The notes beneath the pieces are model-generated. The model did no database searches. It was not told the origin of the DNA and worked only from the letters and a program-made list of their open reading frames with translations. From positions 2,356,001 through 2,420,000 of the forward strand of contig OZ218963.1 in NCBI GenBank assembly GCA_965112735.1: a stretch of 64,000 nucleotides of DNA. Direction: 5' to 3'. How positions within the stretch are numbered: the first letter of the stretch is position 1; every line of letters starts with the position of its first letter. Made by a program: the position numbers and the translations under genes. Below are positions 29,107 through 39,876 of this stretch, piece after piece. The stretch is from Phaeosaccion multiseriatum. Its lineage: Eukaryota > Ochrophyta, other classes.

Positions 29107-29778
29107 TGTGGAAAGTCGATTCGTAAGTCAAGGGCCCAGGCCCAGGCAGATACGGTGAGAACGGGGGGCGTGGCGCTCACTATCCTATGTGCGTAGGTGG
29201 TCGTTTAGGAATAGCACGCGATCAGTGAATAGAGGCAAGGCTGGCTGCTAGGCTGGCTTTGGAGTTGCTGTTACATTGTCCGTGTGTCTAGTTCTATCCT
29301 ATCTGTAGGGACAGCGCATGTCGTTTTACAACCCCAGAGCCAGCCTAGCAGCCAGCCTTGCCTCTATTAACTTTTCGCATGCTAGTCCTAAACGACCACC
29401 TACGCACATAGGATAGTGAGAGCCACGCCACCCGTTCTCACCCTATCTGCCTGGGCCTGGGCCATTGACTTACGAATCGACTTTCCACATCCCCAATAGC
29501 TATCCGTCACTTCCAACATCCCCTTGCGTAAAACGACGTACGCACGACCGACATGCGCTGTCGCCTACAGATAGGATGGAACTAGACACACGGACAAGGT
29601 AACAGCAACCCCAAAGCCAGCCTAGCAGCCAGCCTTGCCTCTATTAACTTATTGCATGCTAGTCCTAAACGACCACCTTCGCACATAGGATAGTGAGAGC
29701 CACGCCACCCGTTCTCACTGTATCTGCCTGGGCCTGGGCCATTGACTTATGGCCCATCTCATCTGAGGCCTTCCAACA
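29107..29778. repeat. LTR-G cluster (one direct and two inverted copies)
   Basis: 29107-29330 is a 224-bp LTR-like repeat, TGTGGAAAGTC...GTCGTTTTACA. It is followed by inverted partial copies at about 29331-29494 and 29525-29778. They share the GCCAGCCTAGCAGCCAGCC block with the F and E LTRs, so the three families are related. Similar copies at 36811 and 57164. No coding sequence. Confidence 0.7.
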
Positions 29779-30344
29779 TTCACGGGGGTAGCTGCCAGCC
29801 TAGCAAAAGGATGCCTTCTTACATGCCCAGACGGGGTTCGATTCTGTGGATGGTGAGAAAATTTCCGAGGGCGACAGTTGGGCATGACACTGAAATTCAC
29901 GGGCTCGGTGTGGGAGAAATCCTAGGTAGTTACCCCCCCAAGGTTTTCGGAGGAGTTTCCGGAGGGGGGGGAAGGATCGACCTTAACTGACAGGCATGTA
30001 AGTGTTAGAAGTCGTGCTTTTGCTAGACTGGTACCTACCCTCTGAATTCAGACCGGGAGGTACCAGTCTCGCAAAAGCACGACTTCTAACAAGGCCATTG
30101 CGAGTTCGAACCCTGGCTGTAGCTTGTGAAAAAAAGTGTGTTTTTCGGCGAAAACTGGTACCGGCTTGCACCCATTAGTCTGATTCCCAGACTGCGAGTT
30201 ACTTCTCTCCACTATGTGCGGTGGGGGGGGGGGGTTCGACTTCTACCAATGGGCTTGTTAGCAGTCGTGTTTTTGCTAGACTGGTACCTCCCGGTCTGAA
30301 TTCAGAGGTTAGGTACCAGTCTAGCAAAAGCACGACTTCTAACA
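29779..30344. mobile_element. Half H2 unit followed by a complete H1 unit
   Basis: H2: half hairpin 29779-29823, core 29824-29996 (GACGGGGTTCGATTCTGTGG; GGAGGGGGGGGAAGG), then only TGTAAG of the second hairpin. H1: 30003-30344, hairpin, core, hairpin. The H1 unit apparently inserted into the H2 hairpin, whose other half is deleted. Confidence 0.75.
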
Positions 30345-30604
30345 GTGCCCGATACCGAGAAGCGGCCCAGGAAGCGCAATCGCAAGGCTAACCTCATTCC
30401 AGACAGCCAGTCCGCCAGTAAGATGTATGGTGGGCCTTGCGGACCTCGCTATAAAGTGTAAAAAGAGGGGGGTAAAGCTCTTTGTTGTTCATCCACTAGC
30501 TAGTCGCCAGTTGTGGTAGGGAAATTCTAAAATTTAGCACGATAATCGCCCTAGGGACATCACCGTGGCGCTCGGCTCCCCGCAGGCATAATCTCCCCTC
30601 CCCC
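30345..30604 (+). other. Possible last exon remnant, otherwise no gene
   Basis: From 30346 the plus strand reads a basic peptide ending KRPRKRNRKANLIPDSQSAS then KMYGGPCGPRYKV and a stop at about 30463. It has no start codon and is cut on the left by the H1 unit, so it might be the end of a broken host or transposon gene. The remainder has no signal. Confidence 0.25.
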
Positions 30605-31059
30605 TGTAAGAAGGCATCATTTTGCTAGGCTGGCAGCTATCCACTGAATATTCACGGGGGTAGCTGCCAGCCTAGCGAAAGGATGCCTTCTTACATGCCT
30701 GTCAGTTAAGGTCGATCCTTCCCCCCCCTCCGAAAACCTCCGAAAACCTTGGGGGGGTTATTACCTAGGATTTCTCCCACACCGAGCCCGTGAATTTCAG
30801 TGTCATGCCCAACTTTCGCCCTCGGAAATTTTCTCACCATCCACAGAATCGAACCCCGTCTGGGCATGTAAGAAGGCATCCTTTTGCTAGGCTGGCAGCT
30901 ACCCCCGTGAATAATGGATGGTGAGAAAATTTCCGAGGCAGGGCGAAAGTTGGGCATGACACTGAAATTCACGGGCTCGGTGTGGGAGAAATCCTAGGTA
31001 GTTTTGCCATAAATATTCAGTGGATAGCTGCCAGCCTAGCAAAAGGATGCCTTCTTACA
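30605..31059. mobile_element. H2 hairpin-core-hairpin unit with an extra core fragment
   Basis: Hairpin at 30605-30696, core to 30867, then a second hairpin interrupted by a partial second core (30912-31012) before its right arm, ending 31059 with CTTCTTACA. CCCC flanks both sides, but these are C runs and weak as a target duplication. It lies about 220 bp upstream of the GMD start. Confidence 0.75.
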
Positions 31060-31188
31060 CCCCCCCCTGAGCCCCACTGAGAAGCCTGAAGCCCGCGCTG
31101 GCCTGCGGCCAGAAGCCCGAAGCCTGGAGGGGGCTATGGCCCAGAAGCCCGGAGCCCGAGAAGCCCTGCGGGGAGCTCCGATGGCGCC

Positions 31189-31280
31189 GCAGGCGAGGAA
31201 AATTTCTAATTTCTTTTTGTTCTCCTTTTTTGGGGCCACTTTGCGCCCCTTTTTAAACACAGACACACAACCCTATATAG
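31189..31280 (+). promoter_or_regulatory. Probable GMD promoter region
   Basis: GCCGCAGGCGAGGAAAATTT with two T-rich runs (31189-31240) is shared with 20651-20705. CTATATAGATGG places a TATATA word directly before the start codon. Regulation cannot be stated further. Confidence 0.4.
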
Positions 31281-32520
31281 ATGGCGGATATTGCAAAGCC
31301 AAAGGTTGCCCTCATAACCGGCATCACGGGCCAGGATGGCTCCTACCTCGCGGAGCTGCTGCTGGAGAAAGGATACGTGGTGCATGGCATCATTCGCAGG
31401 TCGTCTTCATTCAACACGTCGCGCATCGACCACCTCTACCAGGACCGCCACATCAAGGATGCCAAGCTCTTCCTGCACTACGGTGACCTGACGGACTCCA
31501 CCAACCTCGTGCACATCATCTACGAGACGCAGCCGGACGAGATCTACAACCTTGGCGCCATGTCTCATGTGAAGGTCGGTGAAGCAGAGGGGAAGTTTTG
31601 GAGAGAACATGGAAATTGGAAGAGGGGAGGGGAGCACTCTTCGTTGTTATGCGTATGCATGCTCTCTTTAACTTGCTATCGAAACAGAACTTGAGAACTC
31701 TTATCATCTCGCGACGATGTTCTTTCGTTTCAAGGTGTCCTTTGAGATGTCCGAGTACACAGCAGAGGCCGACGGCGTTGGCTGCCTGCGCCTCCTCAAC
31801 GCCATGCGCTCGGTGGGCCTGGAGAAGAAGTGCCGCTTCTACCAAGCCTCCACCTCGGAGCTGTACGGAAAGGTGCAGGAGATCCCCCAGAAGGAGACTA
31901 CGCCCTTCTACCCTCGCTCCCCCTATGGAGTGGCCAAGCAGTACGCCTTTTGGATGCTCATCAACTACCGAGAGGCCTACGGCATGCACCTCACCAACGG
32001 TATTCTCTTCAACCACGAGAGCCCCCGCCGCGGTCCCACTTTCGTGACGAGGAAGATTACTCGGGCAGTGTCTCGCATCCACCGCGGCCAGCAGGACTGT
32101 CTCTTCCTGGGCAACCTCGACGCCAAGCGAGACTGGGGACACGCTCGCGACTACGTCAAGGGCATGTGGCTCATGGTGCAGAGGGACACGCCGGAGGACT
32201 ACGTGCTCGCCACGGGAGAGTGCCACGAGGTGCGCGAGTTCGTCGACAAGGCCTTCGCCTACGCGGGCATTACCATCGTGTGGGAGGGCAAGGGGGTGGA
32301 CGAGAAAGGCTACAACGCCACCGATGTCGAGAAGAAGAACCCTCTCGTGCAAGTGGACCCGGAGTACTTCAGGCCCACGGAGGTGGAGCTGCTGGTGGGC
32401 GACCCTTCCAAGGCCAAGCGCGAGTTGGGGTGGGAGCCCGAGGTGACTTTCCAAGAGCTCGTCAACGACATGATGAAATCAGATCTCGAGCTTGTGGACA
32501 AGGGCGACAAGCACTCTTGA
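31281..32520 (+). CDS. GMD: GDP-mannose 4,6-dehydratase
   Basis: Two exons, 31281-31574 and 31735-32520, with a 160-bp GT-AG intron in phase 0; about 359 residues, close to the usual 350-375. It converts GDP-mannose to GDP-4-keto-6-deoxymannose, the first step to GDP-fucose, in the cytosol. The Rossmann NADP site is [18 protein letters not shown] (residues 10-27). The active site shows [10 protein letters not shown] (134-143) and the YGVAK Tyr/Lys pair (162-166). [13 protein letters not shown] and [17 protein letters not shown] are family signatures for nucleotide-sugar binding. The ATG at 31281 gives a full N-terminus. It appears intact. Its partner epimerase/reductase is not in the window. 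Confidence 0.97.
31575..31734 (+). other. GMD intron
   Basis: 160 bp, starts GTCGGTGAAG and ends TTTCGTTTCAAG. Removing it joins SHVK to [10 protein letters not shown] in frame, as in other GMD proteins. Confidence 0.9.
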
Positions 32521-32649
32521 GGACGATGGTCAAAGAGGAGGGAATGGTCCGTGATGGATTGGACCACGACGGTTGAGGAGGGGAGGTTGGTAGTGGGAAA
32601 ATTGGATTGTTCTGCGTTTTGTGCTTTTGTAGTAGCAAATACCAGGTCG

Positions 32650-32800
32650 ATCAAGCCCAGATTTGCCTCCTCCAAATCAGATCTGACCCCCTCTAAATCA
32701 GATTTGCCTCCTCTAACTTAGATTTGCCCCCTCTAAATCAGATTTGCCCCCTCTAACTCAGATTTGCCCCCCACTAACTCAGATTTGACCCCCGACCCTC
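32650..32800. repeat. Minisatellite downstream of GMD
   Basis: About seven units of 20-23 bp based on CAGATTTGCCCCCTCTAA, ending in a longer CCCCCC variant. Non-coding. Confidence 0.85.
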
Positions 32801-33264
32801 GATCAAGCACACATCGGAGTTTTCTGAAACTCAACAACTTAATTAAAAGAATGACTACTTACACATTATGCAGATGCCGTCCACCCACCTATAGGACACT
32901 GATCGTGCTTCTCTCTGTGTGTGGTGGAGCTGGGACAGGCTCAATTACGTATGATTAGGTAGGCCGGACAGTAAGTCAATGATGTTGTTAGACCCTTGTA
33001 TGCCAATTAACCAATTAACCGCCCTGGATGTCAGTAAGAGTAAAACCTGGGTGGGCGGACACACCCGTTTTGCGGACAGGGCCTACCCCCCCCCCCCCCC
33101 CCCCCCCTTTTCTTCTTTAGCCACTACTGGCGCCGTACTTGCCTCCCTGTCTTGGCCCTGCCTCTTACGAACACTTTGCCACCTGTAGAAGTCGGGAGTA
33201 AGTTACTAAGGGATCATAGACTCAAATCTGAATTTGAAATCTGGAAAAGATATTACTTTTAGAA

Positions 33265-33330
33265 ACTTACGTAAGTGCGTCGCATACTTACGTAAGTACG
33301 TCACATCCTTACATAAGTACGGCACGTAAG
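33265..33330. repeat. Clustered TTACGTAAGT palindromes
   Basis: Four words of the type CTTACGTAAGTACG, the first two perfect inner palindromes, spaced about 20 bp. They lie about 270 bp inside the left end of the candidate transposon, where transposase-binding repeats would be expected. Confidence 0.6.
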
Positions 33331-33988
33331 GGAATTGGGTGTCTGTCCGCTGGGAAAATTAGAAAATTAGCCCCCCCTCGCCCCCCCCCCCCCCCTTTTT
33401 CCACTTTCCAGAGGTGCGTGTGACTTTCTGCTCAGCGTCCAGAGTAGCCATAGGTAAGGGAGGCACAATAAAGCCATCGGAACCTCAAACAACCTGTATC
33501 CTTCAGAGTTAGCAGCAAAACCGATTAGCTGTCCGTTCACCCAGGTTTTACTCTTAGGACCGAAATTTTTTTGGCATTTTTTTGAATCGGGTGGGGCACG
33601 TGAGGGAAGAGACGAATACTAGACATACCGACTATCCCAGACGAAGCGCTTGCGCAAGCTTGAGGAAAACACAGTGAACTCGGGATTGGGCAGCTGAGAG
33701 CGTGCTCACAGCAGCTTTGTGGCAAGAGTTAGCGGGTGAGCGGCAAAGGTGCGTTTTTCTCCAACCTTGGTTTCGAGAGAGAGAGAGGACGGAGGGGGGT
33801 ATACCCATAGAGATAAGCCGTGGGCAAGATAGGATCTCCTCTCCAGGAGTATACGAAACTTTTCATATGCACCGCATGCTCTTCCGCCTCCAGCTCGTTG
33901 GCAATTTTGCCCCTGAAGTTAGGGTACTCCACCTTCACAGTTGCGTGTCTCTGGGACGTGGACGCTGCTCTATTCTACCGATTTTCAG

Positions 33989-35231
33989 GGCCCATCAGGG
34001 CGTCATCTCGTCCGCAGGACACGTCTGATGACCCCCGTACCGCCGCTGTCCATGGGCGGGGAGCAAGAGGTCTATCGCAGGTCGTCACCCGAGGTGGCCG
34101 AAAAGGTGAGGGCGCACGAGAGGGGGAGAGGGCGTGAGATGGAAGGCTTCGCCTGGCAGTTACGAGCGGGGCAAGGGGGATCAACATCACTCATATAAAG
34201 CATGGCTTGTGACAAAGTTTTAGCTTCAAAGGTCATAATCCCATGTGCAAAATCGCATACGTGTACTCCCTTATCTTTTGCCTTTGAAGGGCCCTTTTTG
34301 TGAGGTCATGAGCAGCCGATCCCACGCCCTGTCAGAGCATCGGTCTTGCTTAAGGGGCGTAATACTAACTCCCCTGCCCCCTGTTATTGCGGGACGTGGG
34401 TGGTGGGGCTATCGGGGGGACTTCGACATCTTCTCCCGAGGTCACTGCACAGGTGGGGAAGTATGAGGGTGGAGAGGAAAGGGAAGGAACCTTCCCGGCA
34501 GAGTCAAGGGCGACACAAGGTATGTTGTGGCATCTAGTGTGTGAGTTGTCAGATGTCCAACTTTCAGCTTCAGCGAGCTTAACCAGACATGGGAAATCAC
34601 CTCGTGTCCACCTCCCTAATTTTGGCCCCTTCGGTTATGTCATCACGAGGGTCATTACCGAGGCAGGAGAACGACTGCGGCGACCATCCTGCCTCTCTTC
34701 AGGGAGCGAGAAGGTAAGGAGCAAGGGGTTTACGAGCGGCAGTGGCCAGACGAGCGGGGGGAAGAGAAAGAGGCGTCAAGATAGAAGTCAAGCTTATCCG
34801 CCTCGTCGTCCACCCCGGGGGACGCCGTTGCTGCACGATCAGCTGCAGCTCGTCTTGGCTACTGCGGATGAGCGTGATCGTATTGAAGCCTACCAGCCAC
34901 GAGTGAGAGAAGCTCAATCAAGCAGCAGCTGGACGCGCCATCGGCAGCCGAGGCGGCCCTGGGAGCTGAGCCGGAGAAAGGGGGGGGGGGGGGTAGCGTG
35001 CTGTTGCTTTGGGTGGTGATGTTCGTCGTGGCACATGGTCGAGAAGCGATTGTGACTCAGGGGCGACAGGGCGATGAGCCGCAAGGCCATACTCAAGTCG
35101 CTGACCGCCCTGTATGCAGAGAGAGTGAGGTGGAGGCCGTGGCGGGGGGGTTAGGAGCTGCCAGAGGAGGGCTTGGCGGGCTACAGAGACGGATTTCGCA
35201 GGTAAGACGGAGCCTCGTGCAGCATCTGTAG
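33989..35231 (+). CDS. Possible multi-exon gene of unknown function
   Basis: A run of good splice signals suggests exons at about 33989-34105 (TTTTCAG before, GTGAGG after), 34453-34519 (CACAG; GTATGT), 34663-34713 (GTAAGG) and from 34750. The last holds SGGKRKRRQDRSQAYPP and QLQLVLATADERDRIEAYQ. The frame at 34998-35231 has a hydrophobic stretch, MLLLWVVMFVVAHG. Exon order and frame are guesses and no domain is recognised. It would be the gene of the surrounding candidate transposon. Confidence 0.25.
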
Positions 35232-35529
35232 TAGTAGTAGCCGTAGCAGCACCGATAAGGGGAGGAGGAGCAGTGTGTGTACAGTTGGAGCTGCCCATCC
35301 GTGAAATTGGGTTAAAATGTTAAAATGACGAATATATACATAGATAGCGTTGTAAATCGCATCCTCGCCAAGGAGAGCATGTAAAGAGTACCAAATCGGC
35401 GTATGGTCATGAGGTATAGCCTCGCGTTGTATCTGGCCCATATCTATCGTCATACCCTCTCTCCCCCCTCGATCGAGGGTCAGGATGACGACGAAAAGGG
35501 GCCCTTCACACTTGTAAATTCTCTCCCTC

Positions 35530-36175
35530 ACTCTGTAGCTCCTGAAAGGACACTTCGAGTTGCCCAGCACTCAGCAGACTATATATCCCTCAAGTCCTCT
35601 CAAGGGTTTCACATCTCGTGGTCTGCTGGTCGCACACGCTCCTCCCTCTCCTCACCATTTTTGAGGTGAAAACTGCTGCCATAAGTGTTTCCATCTCGCC
35701 TCACCCCTTCTGCTCCACAGCACCTGCAATCGCACTCTTAGCTGCTCAACGTCGACTTGCATATGTGGGTCGCAGTCTGCTCAAAACCATTCCTCCCTCA
35801 TGGGCTCTTGCTCGCACACGCTCTTCCCCCACTCCCCCCTTGTTTGAGGCCCAAATTCCCGCCAAAGCAACGAACATTTCAGCTCCACATGTTAGCCCAC
35901 TATCTCCTAAGACCGCGCTCCCAGCTTCACATCGGCTATTTGACTACATAATCCGTATTCAGCCCGAAGATTATCACCTCTTGTGTGAGCTACGCCTCTC
36001 TCTTTCTCCCTTGTTCAGGGGCGAAGATCTCGTCAACATAGCAGCACATTTCACCTCCTAAATCGCTCTATACAGACCCAACAATCAGACTTTAAGCTGC
36101 TCAACATCTAGAATACTTTCTGTACCTCAGATATCCCGAAGATTTTCGCCTGTGGTGCTCTGCAGCGTGTGTAAT
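35530..36175. repeat. Diverged repeats of about 180 bp
   Basis: Three or four poorly conserved units; each contains GCACACGCTCYTCCCYC or similar, then TTTGAGG and, about 100 bp later, an ACCTCTT/CTCCTAA block (starts near 35628, 35810, 35985). Subterminal in the candidate transposon. The ORFs here are probably spurious. Confidence 0.5.
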
Positions 36176-36235
36176 GCCTCTTTTCCTGAGCTACTGACAT
36201 CCAGGGCGGTTAATTGACATACAAGGGAGTTGTAT

Positions 36236-36350
36236 TTTTGCTAGACTGATACCTACCCTCTGAATTTCACGGCGGTAGCTGTCAGCCTAGCAAAAGGATG
36301 CCTTCTTACATTCCCAGACGGGGTTCGATTCTGGTGGGAGGGGCATCTCC
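36236..36350. repeat. Chimeric hairpin: H1 left arm, H2 right arm and core
   Basis: TTTTGCTAGACTGATACCTACCCTCTGAAT (first 20 bases are H1) passes at the shared CTGAATTTCAC centre into GTAGCTGTCAGCCTAGCAAA and CCTTCTTACA (H2), then H2 core with GACGGGGTTCGATTCTGG. This is what recombination or template switching between the two families would give. Confidence 0.7.
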
Positions 36351-36381
36351 CACGTGAATTTGCAGGAGAACAGAGTATACC

Positions 36382-36628
36382 ATGGCTGCCGTCGCTGTTG
36401 CTACGGTTCCGGAAGCACCAGCAGCAGAGGGGGAAGAAGCACCGCTTACTGCAGAGCAGCAGCAGATTCAGAACCTCCGAAACACCATCGCCCCACGCTC
36501 GAGAAGTGGATATGCATGCACCTCCACCATGCTGATCCGATACCTCTTCCGCAAGCACCCGGAGCTTCTGGACCCTGACTTCAGGACAGCATTTGCTCCA
36601 CCGGAGGGGGAAGAGGAGGAAGACGTTC
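36382..36628 (+). pseudogene. Truncated N-terminus of an unidentified protein
   Basis: MAAVAVATVPEAPAAEGEE, a Gln-rich helix, then RSRSGYACTSTMLIRYLFRK and ELLDPDFRTAF. The SRSGYxxxTxxxxxWLxxxxP pattern recalls N-terminal segments of tyrosine-recombinase-like proteins of protist transposons, but this is a weak resemblance. It is cut by an H4 fragment and the GGGA tract. Confidence 0.3.
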
Positions 36629-36810
36629 GGATAATACTGAAGGCATATTGGGATGCCTTATATCGTAACAGGGAGGGAGGGAGGGAGGGAGGGAGGGAGG
36701 GAGGGAGGGAGGGAGGGAGGGAGGGAGGGAGGGAGGGAGGGAGGGAGGGAGGGAGGGAGGAGGGAGGGAGGGAGGGAGGGAGGGAGGGAGGGAGGGAGGG
36801 AGGGAGGGAG
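36629..36810. repeat. H4 fragment followed by a (GGGA)n microsatellite
   Basis: 36629-36669 is the right arm of an H4 foldback ending ATATCGTAACA. 36670-36810 is an almost pure GGGA array of about 35 units. Ser/Pro/Leu or Gly/Arg ORFs over it are artefacts. Confidence 0.9.
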
Positions 36811-37328
36811 TGTAAAACGACGTACGCACGACCGACATGCGCTGTCGCCTACAGATAGGATAGAACTAGACACACGGACAAGGTATCAGCAACCCCAAAG
36901 CCAGCCTAGCAGCCAGCCTTGCCTCTATTAACTTATTGCGTGCTAGTCCTAAACGACCACCTTCGCACATAGGATAGTGAGAGCCACGCCACTCGTTCTC
37001 ACTGTATCTGCCTGGGCCTGGGCCATTGACTTATGGCCCATCTCATCTGAGGCCTTCCAACATCCCCAATGCCTATCCCGGGGCCTTCCAACATCCCCAA
37101 TAGCTATCCGCCACTTCCAACATCCCCTTGACAAGACTGCTGCGTGTTCCCACGCAACACAAGCGGATTCGCCTACTGAAGCTCGACTGTCGCACAAGCC
37201 TCCATGCTGCTTCCAAAAAAAGAAAACGGATGAGCATTATGCAACACTCACCCAGATGTGTGCGACCGCTCCTCCCACACACACCCCCTGTAAAAAAAAT
37301 AAAAAAAAACCTGCAACTACCCCACCAC
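36811..37328. repeat. LTR-G copy and adjoining F/G-type internal sequence
   Basis: An inverted LTR-G from TGTAAAACGACG (36811) to about CCTTCCAACA (37062), then sequence related to 11840-12060 of the F element (ACTGAAGCTCGAC, AACGGATGAGCA, CACTCACCCAGATGTG), ending in an A-rich run at about 37298. It forms the left boundary of the Gypsy2 segment. Confidence 0.65.
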
Positions 37329-37329
37329 A

Positions 37330-37838
37330 GTGGTGACGGACCATCAGTCCTTGTTGTGGTTGGCTGGGCACGAGGATACCAATTCCAAGCTGTTCAGATG
37401 GTACGAGCGGCTCTCTACGCACCACTTGCAGTTTGTGCATCGTCCCGGGAAGCAAATGGTGGTGCCTGACTGCCTCTCTCGCAACGCACTTCCGGTGCAG
37501 GAGTGGGCGACGCATGCGGGGGTAGACTTGGCCATGGTTGCGTGCGAGCGGCCGTCGCCCTTGCACACCTGGTGTGCTTGGATGGGGGTGCAGTTGAACC
37601 TGGTGGAAGGAAGGGGAGAAGGGAGCTTTCATTGGGAGGAGCCAACGGAGGGAGCACTGCTTCGCTTTCTCGCAGTGGCGCAACAGCTGCAGGGCGAAGC
37701 CGACACACGCCTGCCTATTCCTGTGCCTGCTGTGACGGCCCAGCAACAGCAGCAACGGTGCCACCACCAGCAGCAGAGCGGAGTGGAGGCCCTACAAGCC
37801 TGGCAGACTGCAGAGGTGGACTTGTCTGCGACGCAGTC
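37330..37838 (+). CDS. Gypsy2 Pol segment 1: RNase H end and spacer
   Basis: Begins inside RNase H (VVTDHQSLLWLAGHED, FVHRPGKQMVVPDCLSR), followed by about 130 residues of spacer. The reverse transcriptase and everything before it are missing. The segment ends at 37838 where the gag-only LTR array inserted. The AGTC at 37835-37838 is repeated at 48864-48867; skipping the insert and one duplicate continues the same frame at 48868. Confidence 0.85.
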
Positions 37839-38051
37839 TGTGGAAAGTCGTGCTTAGACCTCCACGAAACGGACTAGACACACAGATAAGGTAGCAGCAC
37901 CCCAAAGCTAGCCTGACAGCCGGCCTTGTATCTATTAGCTTATCTATGCACTGTCCTAAACGACCACCTACAGGAGGATAGTGAGAAACGGGCACCGTTT
38001 CTCACTGCGTTGCCTAGGCCTGGGCCACTGACATACGACTGACTTTCCACA
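37839..38051 (-). repeat. E-element LTR 1
   Basis: 213 bp; nearly identical to the LTRs at 46227 and 48651. Confidence 0.9.
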
Positions 38052-38145
38052 TCCCCGTCAGCCATCCCTGCACTTCTAACACTCCCCTGACAAGACTCCG
38101 GCACACTTCATCGCGTCAATCTCCTGCTGCCACTGGCGCTCCTCC

Positions 38146-39153
38146 TCAAGCTGCCGCTCTGCCGGATCCCTGACCCCGTCGGGCCTTACCTTGCGCTTCT
38201 TCGACCGCCGCCCCCTCCTCTTTGGCCGCGCACCAACTTCGGTAGTGGAACCAAGACCACTGAGAACACCATGCCACAGGCTCTTGCCAGTCCCGCACTT
38301 GCTGTGCCCGCGTGCTCTCCGCTTGAGCCTGCGTGTGTACCTCTTGCAGCTTGCGCTGAGCTTCCTCAGCCAAGGCAGCTTGTTGCGCCTGCTGCCGTCT
38401 CTCTTTCTCCCCGACGCGGCGCCTCTCCACCCGCTCCTGAGCCGCACACACACGCGCCCGCTCCAACTGTTCCTCCTCCAGCCAAACAGACTCGCGCTCC
38501 TGCCGCTCCCGCTCGAGGACCGCAGCAGACACTGACCCCTCTGCAAGCGTGACGCCAGCCTGCTCTACCTGCTCCTCCTGAGCCTGCGCTTGCGCCACCC
38601 GAAGCCGAGACTGCGCCGCGGCCGCCACCGTCAGCTCTAGCGTCTGCAACTCCTTCGAGGCTCTGCGCTGTGCTGCCTGCCCTGTCGTCGTCACGGCCTT
38701 CAACAGCTGAGCAAGGACGCGCTTGTATTGCTCAGTGCGCTGCACAAGCGTCACCACCACCTGGGAAGCTGTACCCAAGCCGTACCGCTTCCCTGCATCC
38801 ACCATCTTCCTCACCATGGCTCCGGTGGTCGGTTCGGTAGGGCAGCGAGAGAGACAGTGCTCCTTCTTGCAGTGAAAGCACGAAAAGACTTGCCCTGCCC
38901 CACAGTCGACCTTAGATCGTTTCTGCTTGCTGCCCGACCCCACCTGTGCAGCAGCTACCTGCACCTCCGACTGCTGCCTTGGATCCCGACCCAATAGCTG
39001 GCCCAGTAGCACCGGAAGTGCTGCAAGGTCCATCCTGATTCCATGCAGCTCCTCCATCAACCGATTGACCATGTCGTGATCCCCCATCGGTTCCTCCTGG
39101 GACCAGCCAGTACGCTTACTCTGTGCCAGCCGATCGCCGCGCCATACCGGCAT
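38146..39153 (-). pseudogene. Gag-like ORF of E element, copy A (deleted)
   Basis: 335 residues, nearly identical to copy B (46706-48037) up to about residue 300, then altered by an internal deletion, so the C-terminal 100 or so residues differ. It has the same CFHCKKEHCLSRC zinc knuckle and long Gln/Glu/Arg coiled coil. Confidence 0.65.
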
Positions 39154-39159
39154 CTTCCC

Positions 39160-39561
39160 TCTTGCTGCGCCCCTGCAGCTGCTCCCTCCGAGCGTGCCTA
39201 ATTATGCCTGATATCCGTGCCTGCTGCTGCTGCTGCTGCCTCTGCAGCTGCTGCGGTATCCAACACCTGCTGCTGCGCCCCCTGCCTCTCCAGCCAAGCC
39301 TGCTGTATCTCCTGCCGCTAACCTCTAAATCAGCGGTCCCCTCTGATTAAGTATAGCGGATACCCGTGCCTCCTGCTGCTGCCCCTGCAGCTGCTGTATC
39401 CAATCCCTTGCTGCTGCCCCTGCAGCTGCGCGCCAATCCTTCCGTGCCTCCTGCTGCTGCCCCTGCAGCTGCTCCTTGCAATATCCCTAGCTACCTCTTG
39501 CTGCCGATCCACGGTAGCGCTGCTGTGCCACTCTTTCAAAGCCAAGCAATAAATTCTCCCC
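39160..39561. repeat. Gln-codon-like tandem repeats, E-element leader
   Basis: Words of the type CTCCTGCTGCTGCCCCTGCAGCTGC recur every 50-60 bp (about 39205-39490), also at 48100-48370 in copy B. By position this is the minus-strand leader upstream of the Gag-like ORF. Short ORFs are not convincing. Confidence 0.6.
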
Positions 39562-39809
39562 TGTGGTAGATTGTCCTGCCTGAGGGTTTCCGGTCACACA
39601 TTCTGGGGTATAATAAGAATGTCGGTTTCCTAGGCACGCCCCGAGGGGGTTCAACGGCTCTAGCGTTTCACCCTCCTCTTTGTGGGCACAAGCTTTGCAT
39701 CAGCAAGTAGTAGAGATATATTATCAATACGGACACTGACGCCCCACCATAGGCGCAGCATATACTTAGTCCAAACCCCTTAACGTTTCTACTATCTTAG
39801 CTTAGCACA
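39562..39809 (+). repeat. Gypsy1 5' LTR
   Basis: 248 bp, same length as the 3' LTR and the copy at 62720-62967. Sequence directly after (GAACTAGTTCTCGCTTTAG) is the likely primer region. Confidence 0.9.
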
Positions 39810-39876
39810 GAACTAGTTCTCGCTTTAGAAAAGCTTTGGAGAAGGATTTTCTCGGACCGATTGGAGGAGCGGCATC

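Larger units (their letters stand above)
32993..36227. mobile_element. Candidate DNA transposon with about 36-bp inverted termini
   Basis: CCCTTGTATGCCAATTAACC at 32993, continuing to GCCCTGGATGTCAGTA, is matched by the reverse complement of 36192-36227, apart from one base and an extra AATTAACC on the left. Inside the left end is a second inverted pair, AGTAAGAGTAAAACCTGGGTG (33032; 33538 inverted). The 3.2-kb interior has four CTTACGTAAGTRCG-type palindromes (33269-33325), a possible multi-exon gene and diverged repeats near the right end. No target duplication could be identified and no transposase recognised. Confidence 0.5.

Noticed and set aside
31516-32454. 312-residue minus-strand ORF over GMD
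   Set aside because: Antisense of the GMD exon; GC-rich codon bias leaves the opposite strand open.
36581-36931. Ser/Pro/Leu and Gly/Arg/Glu ORFs
   Set aside because: Translations of the GGGA microsatellite.
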